The notes under the pieces were generated by a model, which did not search any database, was not told the DNA's origin, and saw only the letters and a list, made by a program, of their open reading frames with translations. The translations under genes were made by a program, and so were the position numbers. 64,000 bases of DNA from Neckera pumila (Eukaryota; Streptophyta; Bryopsida; Hypnales; Neckeraceae): assembly GCA_963969595.1 (NCBI GenBank), contig OZ018414.1, positions 24,039,660-24,103,659 on the forward strand. Direction: 5' to 3'. Positions 26,330-37,756 of this stretch are shown here, piece by piece; position 1 is the first letter of the stretch, and the number at the start of each line of letters is the position of its first letter.

Positions 26330-27479
26330 ATTTTTAACTTGCGCCCGATTGGGTATCTACCTTGGCCATTTTGGGAGTTTATAGTCCTATTTTTGACCCA
26401 AAAATGCAAATTTGAAGCCACAAATTGGATATATTGGAGGTCTACTAACATTACAAGGAATGATAATGAATTTTTATAAAAATACCAATATTTGAGTTGC
26501 ACATATAGGGTCAAAGTGACCTCCTTTTGTGTGAAGGTTACGAAGAAAGTGAAATTTTCTACAATAAATTCTTCAGTGCAATGTGAGTGCAATCTTTTCT
26601 AGCACAATGATTTCTTTTGTCTGAATTTTTTGAATTATTTTTGAATTATTAAAAATGAAAAGGTCCACGGACCCCTTTTCTACTATTTTCTACTCCTAGT
26701 AGCTTTGTATAGTTCTCCGCAACAATCTATAGTATTGCATATTACTGTATAGTAGATCGAATCGACAATTTAAATCCGTAGGCACCCTAAATTGACAGTT
26801 TAGATCTGCAGAGGCAGTGTGGGTACATAGTATTGGTAGTACTGCATATTATTGCCAATCCTATGGCAAAAACTCTTGGGGGGTGCTATGCCTTAAAAAA
26901 ATAAGGATATATGAGCGACCAACCACTATTTTATAGGGGGCTATTACTTTTTTTTTTTTTTTTTTTTTCACATGCTACAATTATGTAATTTTCTAATTTG
27001 GGTTAATAGAGAAGGGGCTTGCATTACTTACAATTCCAATTTTCTATGAATAAATGATATGGTAAATTAGATTGAAAAATTATTCTACTATAATTTTGGC
27101 CCAAAATTGAATGGGGTGGTTTGGTTTAGGGAATGTTCTCGACATATATAATGCAGCATGGACCCAAAAAATGTTGAGAAAATTTCAGGCCAACGACAAT
27201 TTAAGTTACAACGAAATTTGACAGAAGAAAGCTTTTACTCCAAAAAAAACTTTGGTGTCACCCTTTACTTGATATCTCACAAGATTCATTCTCATGTGGG
27301 AGCTGTATTAGGACACACATCAAACATAGTTTTCGTACACAATGATGGAGTAAGAAAAATAATGCTCATTGTGTTTACAAACACAGTGAATGGGACCAAA
27401 GTTAGCATTGCCAAAGACTATGCGCATGCGCAAATCCGCATAAGTATCGCTGGAGTTGCAAAAAAACGGACTGAGTAGC

Positions 27480-28460
27480 TCCGGCCGCCCCACATCATCC
27501 TCCACAGAGTACAATCTGATCTTGTAATTGAGCGCCATCATCCATGCCCCTAAACCCTGCGTTCAACAAATCGAATCTGTCATTACACCACGCAGCACAT
27601 CTGGATCCAAAACGCAAGAGCAACGCACCCTAAACCCTGAAAGGTAAACCACAAATTAACAAGAGCCTGAAGACCACAAGACAACCGCAATACAAAACCC
27701 TACGTTGCCCAATTCAGAGACTAGCAATACCTCAAAGCAGCAGGTGCCAAGATGATCGCAGCGACCCCAGGCACCATGTGACGCTGTCACGCAAGAAAAA
27801 GACACAGAAAAAACAATTCCCCAAACCCTGAAGTCGTAAAGCCTAAAACCAAAACACAGATCTGCACCAAACCGTAACGGATTTGCAACAAAACGTAACG
27901 AGGGCTGCTTGGGGCTGCTCCCAACGAACCAACCGTAGCCAAACAACAAAATTGATTGCACAAACCCGTAGCCAAACAACGAAATTGATTGCACAAACCG
28001 TAAACCCTACACGCACAATACAGATCCAACGAAATTGATTGCACAATCGTAAACCCTACACGCACAACACAAATCCGCCCCAAACCGTAACGAGGGCTGC
28101 TGTGGGACACCCGAAACTGAACGGGCGCACAAACCGTAAACCTCGTATCCAGCAAACTGAGGTCCTTGCACAAACCCTCCACCTCGTCCAAAGCAAATTG
28201 ATTGCACAAACCCTCCACCTCGTCGACAGCAAACTCAGGTCCTTGCACACGCCACAGCCGGATTCTTGCACACGTCGGGAGATTGCACCCAGTCCCGACC
28301 AATTGAACAAACCCTAAACCTCTTCCTTGCAAACTCAGACGCAACGGTCGGCTTCAAGTGAACTGACCCCTAAGCCGAAAACCCCATCACTGAGCCAGAT
28401 TGAACTGACCCCTAAGCGTAGTAAACCATCACTGAGTACCCTAAACGAAATCTGCACAAT
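27480..28460. repeat. GC-richer block with scattered telomere-type motifs and internal duplications
   Basis: ACCCTAAACCCTG, AAACCCTAC and GTAAACCCTACACGCAC recur many times. So do AAATTGATTGCACAAAC (three times), GTAACGAGGGCTGCT (twice) and CAAACCCTCCACCTCGTC (twice). A minus-strand open frame of 185 codons (28344-27787) is built from these repeats and looks like a by-product. Confidence 0.6.
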
Positions 28461-29079
28461 CTTGTATTCTGTAATATTAAATCATACTCCGTATTAACTT
28501 ACAGTAGTCAGACCCTAAATTATGTATCCATGTACAATGTATAACACTTAGTTGTAAGAGTAGTTAAGTCACTGTAGGAATCCGAGAGTCTTACATGAAC
28601 TAAGATGTATATTTCCTATAGTACAATAAGCAATTTCAGACATTTGGCAAAGAATTTAATATAAAGGGGGCTATTTTAGTACTACTGCATTTTCTAATGG
28701 GGCCTATTATTCCATACCCTATAGTACTTTAAAGACATCCAATGCCATATTCTATACCCTATAGTACTCTAAACTCTTTTATAATTTTTAGCCCAAATGA
28801 ATAAAAAATATCCTATCATTTTTTCGCTCATAGTTTGCTAATCCGCCCGATGACTACACCCCCCGAGCAAAAACTGCATTTTTGAGCCAAAAATGTGAAG
28901 TGTTTCTTGCAATCATCCTGGAAGTTAATTAGCCAATTTGAGCTTAGGAGAATGAATAGTGTGGAGTTATTTGGATATACTTGGGCTATAAGTTTTGCCC
29001 CATGTATGACTTAGGAGTTTGTGAGTGGGTTGTAGAAGTGTTCTACTCTATTTTCTGATCACTAGTGAGAAAAAGCATT

Positions 29080-31230
29080 TCCTAATCATCTAAATCAGTT
29101 TTTTTTTTGTAGTGAATAGAATTTTCTTAAATCAAATGTCTCTTTTGTGTAGTGAGTAGAATATTTTTTATTGGGTAGAGCCTATATGATTGGAAATAAA
29201 AGTATGAGTGAATCACTTTAAAGTGTGATAGAAAATGTGCTAGTATATTATTGGATAATGCGTATAGAGTAGGTTATTTTTTGGTAACTTGTATTTATTA
29301 GTATATTTGGTAGAGCCAAGGGATTTTTGTTTCAAAATATTACAGAGGTGGTTTGAAGAGTGTATAATAAGTTTGTTATTCTGATATTGTTACCGATGCC
29401 ACTATGATTAAATCTTGAAAACAGTGATTAGAAAATTTCCAAGGGTTGTGGAAAAAGTGATTAGAAAAATTCCATAGTCATCAAAGATTTGGGCAATTTT
29501 GTGTTGCATATACATTGTAGGCATTGTAGTGACAATTTATGTCTTTGTCTAGATTACATTCTAAATGGGATATTTGAAAAAGTGGCATTGTGAGATGATA
29601 TATTATATGAACCTTTGATTTCCCTCTTGATGTTGAATGATTTGTTATTGTATAGTATTTAGGAAATGTTGATTTTATCTATTCTTTTGTAATATTGGTG
29701 TAGTAGAAATAAGTTGTGGAGTGATTGCATGAAAGACCGTATTGAAACATTGTCACAAACGCAGTGCCGAAGCTTCATTTTGCAATAACTTTAGAAGCAT
29801 GACTCATATGAACTTGAAGTTTTTACTGGACATTATTCTTATGAGTTTAATCATATCTCATATTTTTCAAAAGTTTTCAAAAATCAATTTATATTTAAAA
29901 ATCATTTAAACTAATTTGTCACGTTTTGAGTTTTAGGGTTTTTACTATGTAAGGAGTCCCCTAATTTAATGATTTGGAGCTGAAATTTCTATGGTCTATT
30001 CCCATAGTAGAAACTGATGTTTCTACCAAGGGACATAAAAAAATATTTTATTTTATATCCTCTACGTCCATGCAAAGAAGGCTCCCTTGTGCATGCAATT
30101 TTGAACATTGAAGATGGTTTTAGGATCATTTTTTTGGTGAAATCTCTTTACAATGAAGTCTTCTCAAATGGTATTCTTTAGGGTTTTTTTAAATTACTTT
30201 TCCTATTTTTTACAAATTATAATGTAAAAGTATGTATTTTCTTGCAATTCTGCACTTTTCTAGTTCTCTTATTTTAAGAATTTTTCTTTTCTTTTCCTTC
30301 ATAGGGTATCTTCTTCTTCTAGGTGTATACATTTCTTGTATTTTTCATAATTTTTAAATTTTTTTTTTCTATTTTATAGTATTCCCCCCAAAATGGCTGA
30401 AAACAGCCAAAGTAGAACAAAAACAGAAGGTCATTCTTGCAATGACCCTGTGGTTACACATGGTTTGTAATTGTTGCAGGAGCTGTAGGAAAGATGAGGC
30501 CAACTACTAGTACTTCCAATTTGATGTGGGCCAATCTATATGATAGCTTTATACTATTTACAAATCAAACTTGTAAGTGATTTTCAACTGCTTTAGGACT
30601 GCAAGAAATTCAAAATCATGTGGTGGTCCTTGCATTCTCATTCTTTGAAAGTCAAGCCTTTACTTTCTCCAAATGTGGGGGCTTATCCTAGTTCAGAGAG
30701 TTGCAACAAATCTACGCAAGTGTGCTAGTCCGTTTCTTGAAAAAATCCATGGTCATAGCCAACTATTTGCAGTTCCAATTTGATGTGGGCCAATCTTTAT
30801 GTCAACTTTATACCCTTGACAAATCAAGCTTGGGAGTAATTTTCAACTACTTTAGGACTGCTAGAATTTCAAAAGCAGATGGTGGTCCTTGCATTTTCAT
30901 TCTTTGAAAGTCAAGTTAATTTTTCTCTGAATGTTGGTAGCCTATCCTAGTTTGGAGAGTTGCAACAAATCAACACAAGTGTGCTAGTTAGTTTCTTGAA
31001 AATGCCATGGTCACAGCCAACAACTTGTACTTTCAATTTGATATTGTCCAATCTTTATGTTTGCTTTATAGTACTGATGAATCAAGGTCCTAAATGATTT
31101 TCAACTACTTTAGGAATACAAGATTTTCAATATCAAGTTGTAGTCTTTGCATTCTCATTCTTTGAAGTCAAATGTTCACTTTCTTTGAATGGTGGTGACC
31201 TATCCTAGTTTGGAGAGTTGCAACAAATCA
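29080..31230. repeat. Complex local repeat, left part (one A module and three B modules)
   Basis: The A module (about 29080-29560, with a less conserved tail to 30480) matches 45940-46375: GTAACTTGTATTTAT, TTACAGAGGTGGTTT. B modules start near 30498, 30750 and 31008, about 255 bp each, with GCCAACTA, TTTGATGTGGGCCAATCT and GAGAGTTGCAACAAATC. The third is cut by the 14.65-kb insertion. Reading frames inside are not conserved between modules. Confidence 0.7.
31221..31230. repeat. Left target-site duplication of the 14.65-kb element
   Basis: CAACAAATCA, identical to 45884-45893. It lies inside the GAGAGTTGCAACAAATCA stretch that recurs in uninterrupted sister repeats near 30705 and 30960. Confidence 0.75.
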
Positions 31231-31360
31231 CAGGGTTGCTAGCAGGCAAGCATGTGAGCGTCAGCTTGTGAGCCTGTGAGCCTATGAGCCTGTGAGTGAG
31301 AAAATTTTGGTGGTACAATATGACATGAAGGACCTATAACCGTGGGGGTTAGAGTGTTCT
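31231..31360. repeat. Left terminal inverted repeat region of the 14.65-kb element
   Basis: It starts CAGGGTTGCTAGC, then has repeated GAGCCTGTGAGCC motifs, then GGACCTATAACCGTGG near 31331-31346. The same order of blocks, reverse complemented, occurs at 45665-45883. The terminal match is imperfect, which suggests an old element or an asymmetric TIR. Confidence 0.65.
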
Positions 31361-32379
31361 ATATTTCAAGAAATGCAAGACCATTTTCTTCAAACTTGAG
31401 TCACTTTTAAAAATTATTTTTTGAAATCTTATTTGCAATAATAAAATTTGGTAAGTTTTGAATGAAATCACTTGAAGGGGTCGACATAGTCCGTTAAAAA
31501 CCTAAAGATATTGAATTAGAATAAATTGGATAATTAATAGTTTGATTTAGGATCTTGCGTATCATTTGTTTTGCACTTAATTAATTTATGTAGTTTTAGA
31601 ATTTTGCTCATTAATAAGTGCCTTAAAATTATTGCAATTCCCAATTGCCACAAATGCATCACATGCTATATGAGTTCAATTCTTGCATTACTCACAATCA
31701 TAGAAATTGTTGTACGGTTTAGGGTTATAAATTAAGGTGCTTCAGTTCTGAACCCCTTAGCGAGCAAACATATACAAATTCCAATCTAAATTTACAAATC
31801 TCCAGAAAATATTAAACACCTTTGATTAAATGCCAATTTTATTTGCCTTTCAAGAATAAGTTCTTGGAAAATATTTCAAGAAGTCCCAACCATATATGAA
31901 GTTAAATTTGGAAAGAAGTACAATCTAACAATTTTAGATAAACTAAGTGAGTGCTTGAAGGTCTTCACAAAAATGTTATGTTCCAAACCTACTTTCTAGA
32001 GAACAATAATGATTATGGAAACCGCAAATAAAGGCTACAAATGCAAGTCCTAGCTGAAAAGAGAACATTCTAGTAGTTGTTGAATTTCAAAGCATTGTTA
32101 TCATGCAGCCAAAAAGCATTGTTATTATGCAACCGAAAAGCATTCAAAGCTATACCCTTAGATTGAAATTGAAGCCCAATTTATGAAGAAATTAGTATGT
32201 AATAAAGCAAGTCAAACAATGAATGTGGTCCAAGAAATTAGGCAAGTTCAGCATACCATCATCGGGTCAACTGCATGTGAGATTTGGATAAATACATACA
32301 AACCAAGTCAAAAAACTCTTATAGTTTTTGTAGATGCTGAAAAACATATCACATTTCCAATTTGGACAATTTTTCCAAA

Positions 32380-32474
32380 AGTTATTGGCCTCCAAAGTTT
32401 GCAGCCAGTCACCGTAGATTTGTTCGATTCGTCCGTGAACAGTAAAATTCTGTCCGATATGACAACCGTGCTCT
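32380..32474. repeat. Half copy of the 148-bp foldback at the 3' end of the DGNHR gene
   Basis: TTGGCCTCCAAAGTTTG and GTCCGTGAACAGTAAAATTC match the loop and right arm of 37609-37756. Read on the minus strand the gene's last exon continues open into it, replacing whatever C-terminus it had. Confidence 0.7.
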
Positions 32475-33063
32475 CCAGACAATCCGCTTCCTTCTTCTCT
32501 TTTGTGTTTACCAATTTGACGAGGCGGGCCATTTTTTTTTTGTCATTGGTCTCCCTTCTCGTAATGGCCCTTTTCTTTTGCTTCTCTGTCAAGCTTGCAA
32601 ACTCATCCACTTCCAAATCAATGACACCTTTGCCTTCCAGAGATGCTCGCATCTGTACCTCTGATGGATGAGTGAAAGTGATGGGGCAATCCAAATACCA
32701 ACCACCACCACTGAGATGAGCCGTTGTGGATGTACGCATTTGGCTTGGAGTATACATGCTGGCTCCAAAACTGCAGTCTAACCATGTAGGCAAAAACGGA
32801 GGGAGGTCGTTCCTTGCAATTGCACCTTTTGCTTCAAGCTCAAGCTTAAAGTAACTAAAATTCAAAACAAACTAATCTATATAGAAGCTTCAAAAACTGA
32901 AAATCAAAATCATAACATTCTCTTAACAATTATTTGAATAAAGAGAAGCCATGCAACCAAAGACCAAAGAAAAAAATAGTGAAAGGTCAGAATCCATGCA
33001 TTTACTTATTTCAACCTTCATATCATCCAAGGTAGCCCAGAAAAATGGGAACAAAAAATAGAA

Positions 33064-33452
33064 CCAAAATGGGGAGTACCTTGATGTACCTCTTGGAACA
33101 CCGTCGGATCCGATGGCGGTTCTAGAGATCCCTCAGAGTACCCCCGTTTCTGGTTCTCCTTTTCAATTCCCAATTTTTTGCCATTCATTGGATTTTTTTA
33201 TTTATGAGAACCAAAAATGGGGGTACCTCAAGGTACCTCAAAAACCACCGTTGGATCCGACGGTGTTTTTTGAGGTGCTTTGACCTACCCCCTTTTTTGG
33301 TTCTCATAAATAAATAAAAAAACAAATGGCAAAAAAAATTGGGAACTGAAAAGGAGAACCAAAAATGGGGATACCTTGAGGTATCTTTGGAACCACTGTC
33401 GGATCCGACGGTGGTTCAAGAGGTACCTCAAGATACCTTCATTTTTGGTTCA
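33064..33452. repeat. Nested triple palindrome in an intron of the DGNHR gene
   Basis: Three units of about 100 bp (33064-33160, 33206-33305, 33354-33451) are each palindromic around CCGTCGGATCCGA-like centres and end in GGTTCTC/GAGAACC. The two spacers are inverted copies of each other (AATTGGGAACTG versus CAATTCCCAATTT). The whole block is therefore itself a palindrome centred on the middle unit. Confidence 0.8.
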
Positions 33453-36400
33453 TGGAAAAGAGAGGACAAAAATATTAATTCAAATAAACCTTGAAGAAAT
33501 ATGCATAAATTCCAATAATAGTAGCCATCCACAAACAATGAATTAAAGTATTGGTAATTAATGAAATCTTACCGGAACAAAATCCTTCAAACAACCAAGT
33601 TTATGCCCTTGAATATCATGAATGAATCCCCCTTCTTGAATTTGTTGTTGCCTCTCAAGAATGGACCAAATCCTTGGTCCCAGAGTCTCTTTCGTCATCC
33701 CTCGATGTACTCTACCAGGAACTCTGGCTGCAGCGGGGCTCCGTAGTTTATGGGAATGTTGTCTTGCTTTACAATATCATCAAAGTACTCCATAGCTGCA
33801 TCTTCAATTTGAGAAGGCAAATCATAGAAATTAGAAAAAAATATTTAATCAACTTATTCATACATATCTATGATTAACATTATATATGTAGATGCAACTA
33901 CTATTAGTACATAATCACTTACCCCTACACAAAGGACGCATTTGTTCAAGAATGGTCCAAGGTGAGTTTCAGAAACAGGCCTTGCCGGAAACTTCCTTGC
34001 TTCCCGTGATGGATATGAGGAGTTCCACCACTGCAAGAACTTCACCTTGTGAATGGATGTCGTGTAACATGTTGTTACCATCTGTAGTTTCTCCAAAGTC
34101 ATTTTTGGAACCTCATTCAAGGTCCAGTGCTTCTCCACCTGCAACAAAAAACAAAATATTTCCATAACAATGATCAAATGCATATTCATGTGATGAGATT
34201 TAATTACTCTGTCAAAAATGCAGCTCGCCTCTTGCAGAAATCCGGATCCATTCGTTGGATGTGCGACTGCCAACAGTTTACCTATCTTTGAGTTCAACCT
34301 CTGATTCTTCTCTTTTGCTCCCACTTGCATGGCATGAGCAACGCCCTCATCAGACTTGTTCTCAAATTCTATTATCTTGTTGTACTTCCGGACGCCGGCT
34401 GCATCCGCTGCCTGTGCAATTTCTTGCTGGAAAATACAAAGAGCTTATAAACTGAACAATACATGAAAATTAAAATAACAGATTATATAACAATACATTT
34501 AAAAGAACACCAAGAGAAATTCTTACCCGGAAAAAAAAGGAGGTGAATACTTCTTGAGGCATAGAGTACCATTTTTTGGTAGGCTTTGCAAAACATTGTT
34601 TCACTTCTGACGGCCTCAACATTTCATTGAACTTCTCAAAAGGAAGAAGACTGTACTTTTGAACACGATATAAATTATGAACCAAATTTGTTTTCACATG
34701 AGAGTCCTTTGTCGCTCTACTTGTCAATGAACAATATGGGTCAGTTTTCTCAAACAGAATGCAACATAAGAAATTTGAAATGGTTTAAAATAATCATAAA
34801 TGCAGAAATAAATGACAAGTGAGAACTTACTTGTTTATGTCATGCATGACCTGCATGACTAACTCTGTTTTTCCTCTTGTTTCCAACAAAATGCAGTCCA
34901 CAAGGCAATGGAATGCTAGGTTTAGGGTTTAACCCTAGTAATGTAACTCATCCATGCATGAATTCTGTGATTGCCGTCGCAGACAAAGAACTTCATGTTC
35001 TTCAAGAAATGCAATAAAGGCTCTGACTCCAAATACTCGTTGAATACATCATTCTTCTCTTTCCAGATATAATTCCAACGGTTCATTTCGTTGTCAATGA
35101 ACACTGATGATTCTCCTCCCTCATTTGTGATTGACACATAAAATACTGCTACTCCCTCGCGGTATCCAAAGACGAACTCGGTCTCCAATTTCTTCACATC
35201 GCTAGACAATGTTGGCATTGCAACAAGCCGGTAGAGCAGAATGTGAAGCCAAGACAACTTGTCTAGCTTCATTCTCAACATGCCAATGGTAGCAACGCAG
35301 TCTACCTTCTGAAGTTGACGAAGCTCATCCTCCAACAATTCCTTCTCCTCGTCTTCTTCCACGTCCTCTTCCATAAATGGGGGTCCTTCGATATCTGGCT
35401 GAACTTCTTTACCAGTATTAGGAGTTTCCAACACTTTCTCCTCTTGTGTTTCATTCAAAGGCGTAATATCCATCTGAAGACCAGTAGACAATGAAGTATG
35501 TTACAATAAAATCCGTTTAAAAAATAATCAAAAACTCACTTTGTTAGTACAGTGAAGTATCAAAAGTTCAAAAGCAATTTAGATCAAAATTTAAATAGTA
35601 TATTTTGCACTAAAGAAGAAGCCAAATAAAACCATGGCCTTGACGTACAAAAATAGATGTATTCGAGAATGCAACCAAGCAAACCCCATCTATGTTGACC
35701 CTATATTGACCGATTCATCTGAGTCAGAGCTCAGGTGAATAATGACAATGTCGTGTCTAGACGTACTAGCACTACAAGCACATTGGCACAAGTCTTCCTG
35801 CAGAGGACTACAAACAGAAAATGAATAATTCGATGAAGAACTATACTCCGTCTCCGAGCTTTCTGATGAAAACACAGGCTGCCTTCCCTTCCCCTTTTCC
35901 TGAGGACCAAAGTGATTCTCCCATGGCCGTTTCTTTGAGTCTCCTGGCAGATCACAAGCATCCACAATTGCACCAGTGCTTACCAAGTCAGCTTCGACAT
36001 CTTCCTCTTTGTTGGAGTCGCTAGAGATGTCCACATTTGCTTGATCTAGAGTCACAGGCTCTGGTTGCTCTCCACACTCCTCGTTGGGAACAATTGGATC
36101 AGGGACAATATTTTGTGGCCCCAAAGATGAGGATGCCTGACCAACGTGGCCATTTTTGTTTTGCATCTACAAGTTCAAAACAATTTATCAATTATACTTC
36201 CGTAAATATTTTGGATTACAACTAAAATGTCTAAAGAATATTTGTTATAATCATAAATTGAACCTTCAAAACTACATGCAGAGTTGTGACAATTGAAGAT
36301 GTGACAATATTTGTATCCATGAGTGCAAATTGAACCAACTCTACTAATTGACAAAAAATAAATGACAAGTTCATCATATTCTGAAGTGACTAATTCTTGA

Positions 36401-36952
36401 ATAACAAGTACCACGTGTAAATGTAAAATAGAAAATTCTATACTATTTATTCCTTAATGGATACCAAAAGAAGGATTAGCCCTAACCGCCAGTAAAAGGC
36501 TTGTCGGATGGTACTATTAAGGGTGGCTACGATTGCCCTTTCTTCCGGTGTCCAACAACAAATGAACAATCTAGAATTTCAAATTAATTCACATCACAAT
36601 ATTGTTTACCTTAAAGTACCTAGGAAATAATATTAGGCGCTTATAAAATACAAGGACATATTTAACAAAAGCTAATATCATCAAGGCGTGCTTCAATTTC
36701 ATTGAAGATAAAATAAAAAATAAATCAAGTAAAACGTAATGTATATTACTAAGATTCTTTCCCTTTTTTAAAACTTAAATTAATCAAATAATCAAAGAAT
36801 TCAATGAATTATCAAAATTTTGATAAAAACCAGATTCAATATCAAAAAGATTGAGAGAACTTGGAAAAGATGAAAACAAAACAATAAATTAGTCAATAAT
36901 CTCAAAAGGAAATAAGATATATTCTGAAATTTGAAAACACCCTTTAATTTTC

Positions 36953-37012
36953 GGATCCGACGGTATCTTGAGGGGTGCCAACGGATACCCTCAAATTTGG
37001 TATCCGCGAAGG
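36953..37012. repeat. Partial member of the GGATCCGACGG palindrome family
   Basis: GGATCCGACGGTATCTTGAG is followed by GGATACCCTC and GGTATCCGCG. It shares the centre with the 33-kb units but only one arm is clear. It lies in the long presumed first intron of the DGNHR gene. Confidence 0.45.
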
Positions 37013-37247
37013 AACAGATCGTTTTTCTCTTTTAAACTTGATTTTTGAACACCATCGCAAGGTGGTGTATCCAATAAGTTAATAGCGTCTTCTTCCTGTC
37101 TAGCTAGTTCTCACCACTGCGATCATGAAAAAATGTTTGCAAATCCTCTTGATTGTACAATTGCGGGCAATCAAAGGCAAACGCAATCAGGCAAATATTC
37201 ATCCTTAAACTGAAATTTCATCTCCATTTTGTCATGGACCCTAGGTG

Positions 37248-37345
37248 GGTACCGATTCCAGGGGTAACTTCGGACACTGCCGCAGAGAGCTTCGGATCTG
37301 ACGGCCGTTTTTCGCGTGTCTCGAGTTACCCCTGGAATCGGTACC
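37248..37345. repeat. Palindrome with GGTACCGATTCCAGGGG arms
   Basis: GGTACCGATTCCAGGGGTAA at the left is matched by its exact inverse at the right end, with a centre carrying GGATCTGACGGCCG. The form resembles the 33-kb units but the arm sequence differs. Confidence 0.75.
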
Positions 37346-37608
37346 TGCTTGATTCAAATTTTTTTTGAGTGGCTGTTTGTTTCTTAAGAGGCACCGAACT
37401 TTTTTCAAAAATACAGTGACAGCTCGTTAAGCGAAAAGAAATCACACTGTGCTGGCTAGAAATAAATGTTGATTGCATGGAATCATTGACAAATGGTTCG
37501 AACTCTATCCGCACAAAATGCCTCACACGCAAGATCTCAAGGTAACCACAAACAAGAGTAGTTGCCCCTGAAGATGAAGCGACTCCAATCTTCCAAACCC
37601 AAAAAATG

Positions 37609-37756
37609 CACGGTTGTCATATTGGACAAAATTTTACTGTTCACGGACAAATCAAACGAATCTGCGGTGATTGGCTACAAACTTTGGAGGCCAATCACCG
37701 CAGATTCATCCGATTTGTCCGTGAACAATAAAATTCTGTCCAATATGACAACGGTG
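37609..37756. repeat. 148-bp near-perfect foldback repeat
   Basis: The left arm starts CACGGTTGTCATATTGGACA and the right arm ends CCAATATGACAACGGTG, its inverse apart from single changes. The loop is the short ACAAACTTTGGAGG. A half copy (loop plus one arm) lies at 32380-32474. Confidence 0.85.

Noticed and set aside
27158..27478. 106-codon plus-strand frame
   Set aside because: No recognisable domain, and the codon pattern is not convincing; it sits beside the telomere-motif block and may be repeat-derived.
27787..28344. 185-codon minus-strand frame
   Set aside because: It is made of internal repeats (GLCNQF and similar) that stay open because of the repeat composition; no domain and no flanking exons.
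37485..37515. tRNA-like GGTTCGAAC stretch
   Set aside because: No acceptor, D or anticodon stems could be built around it.
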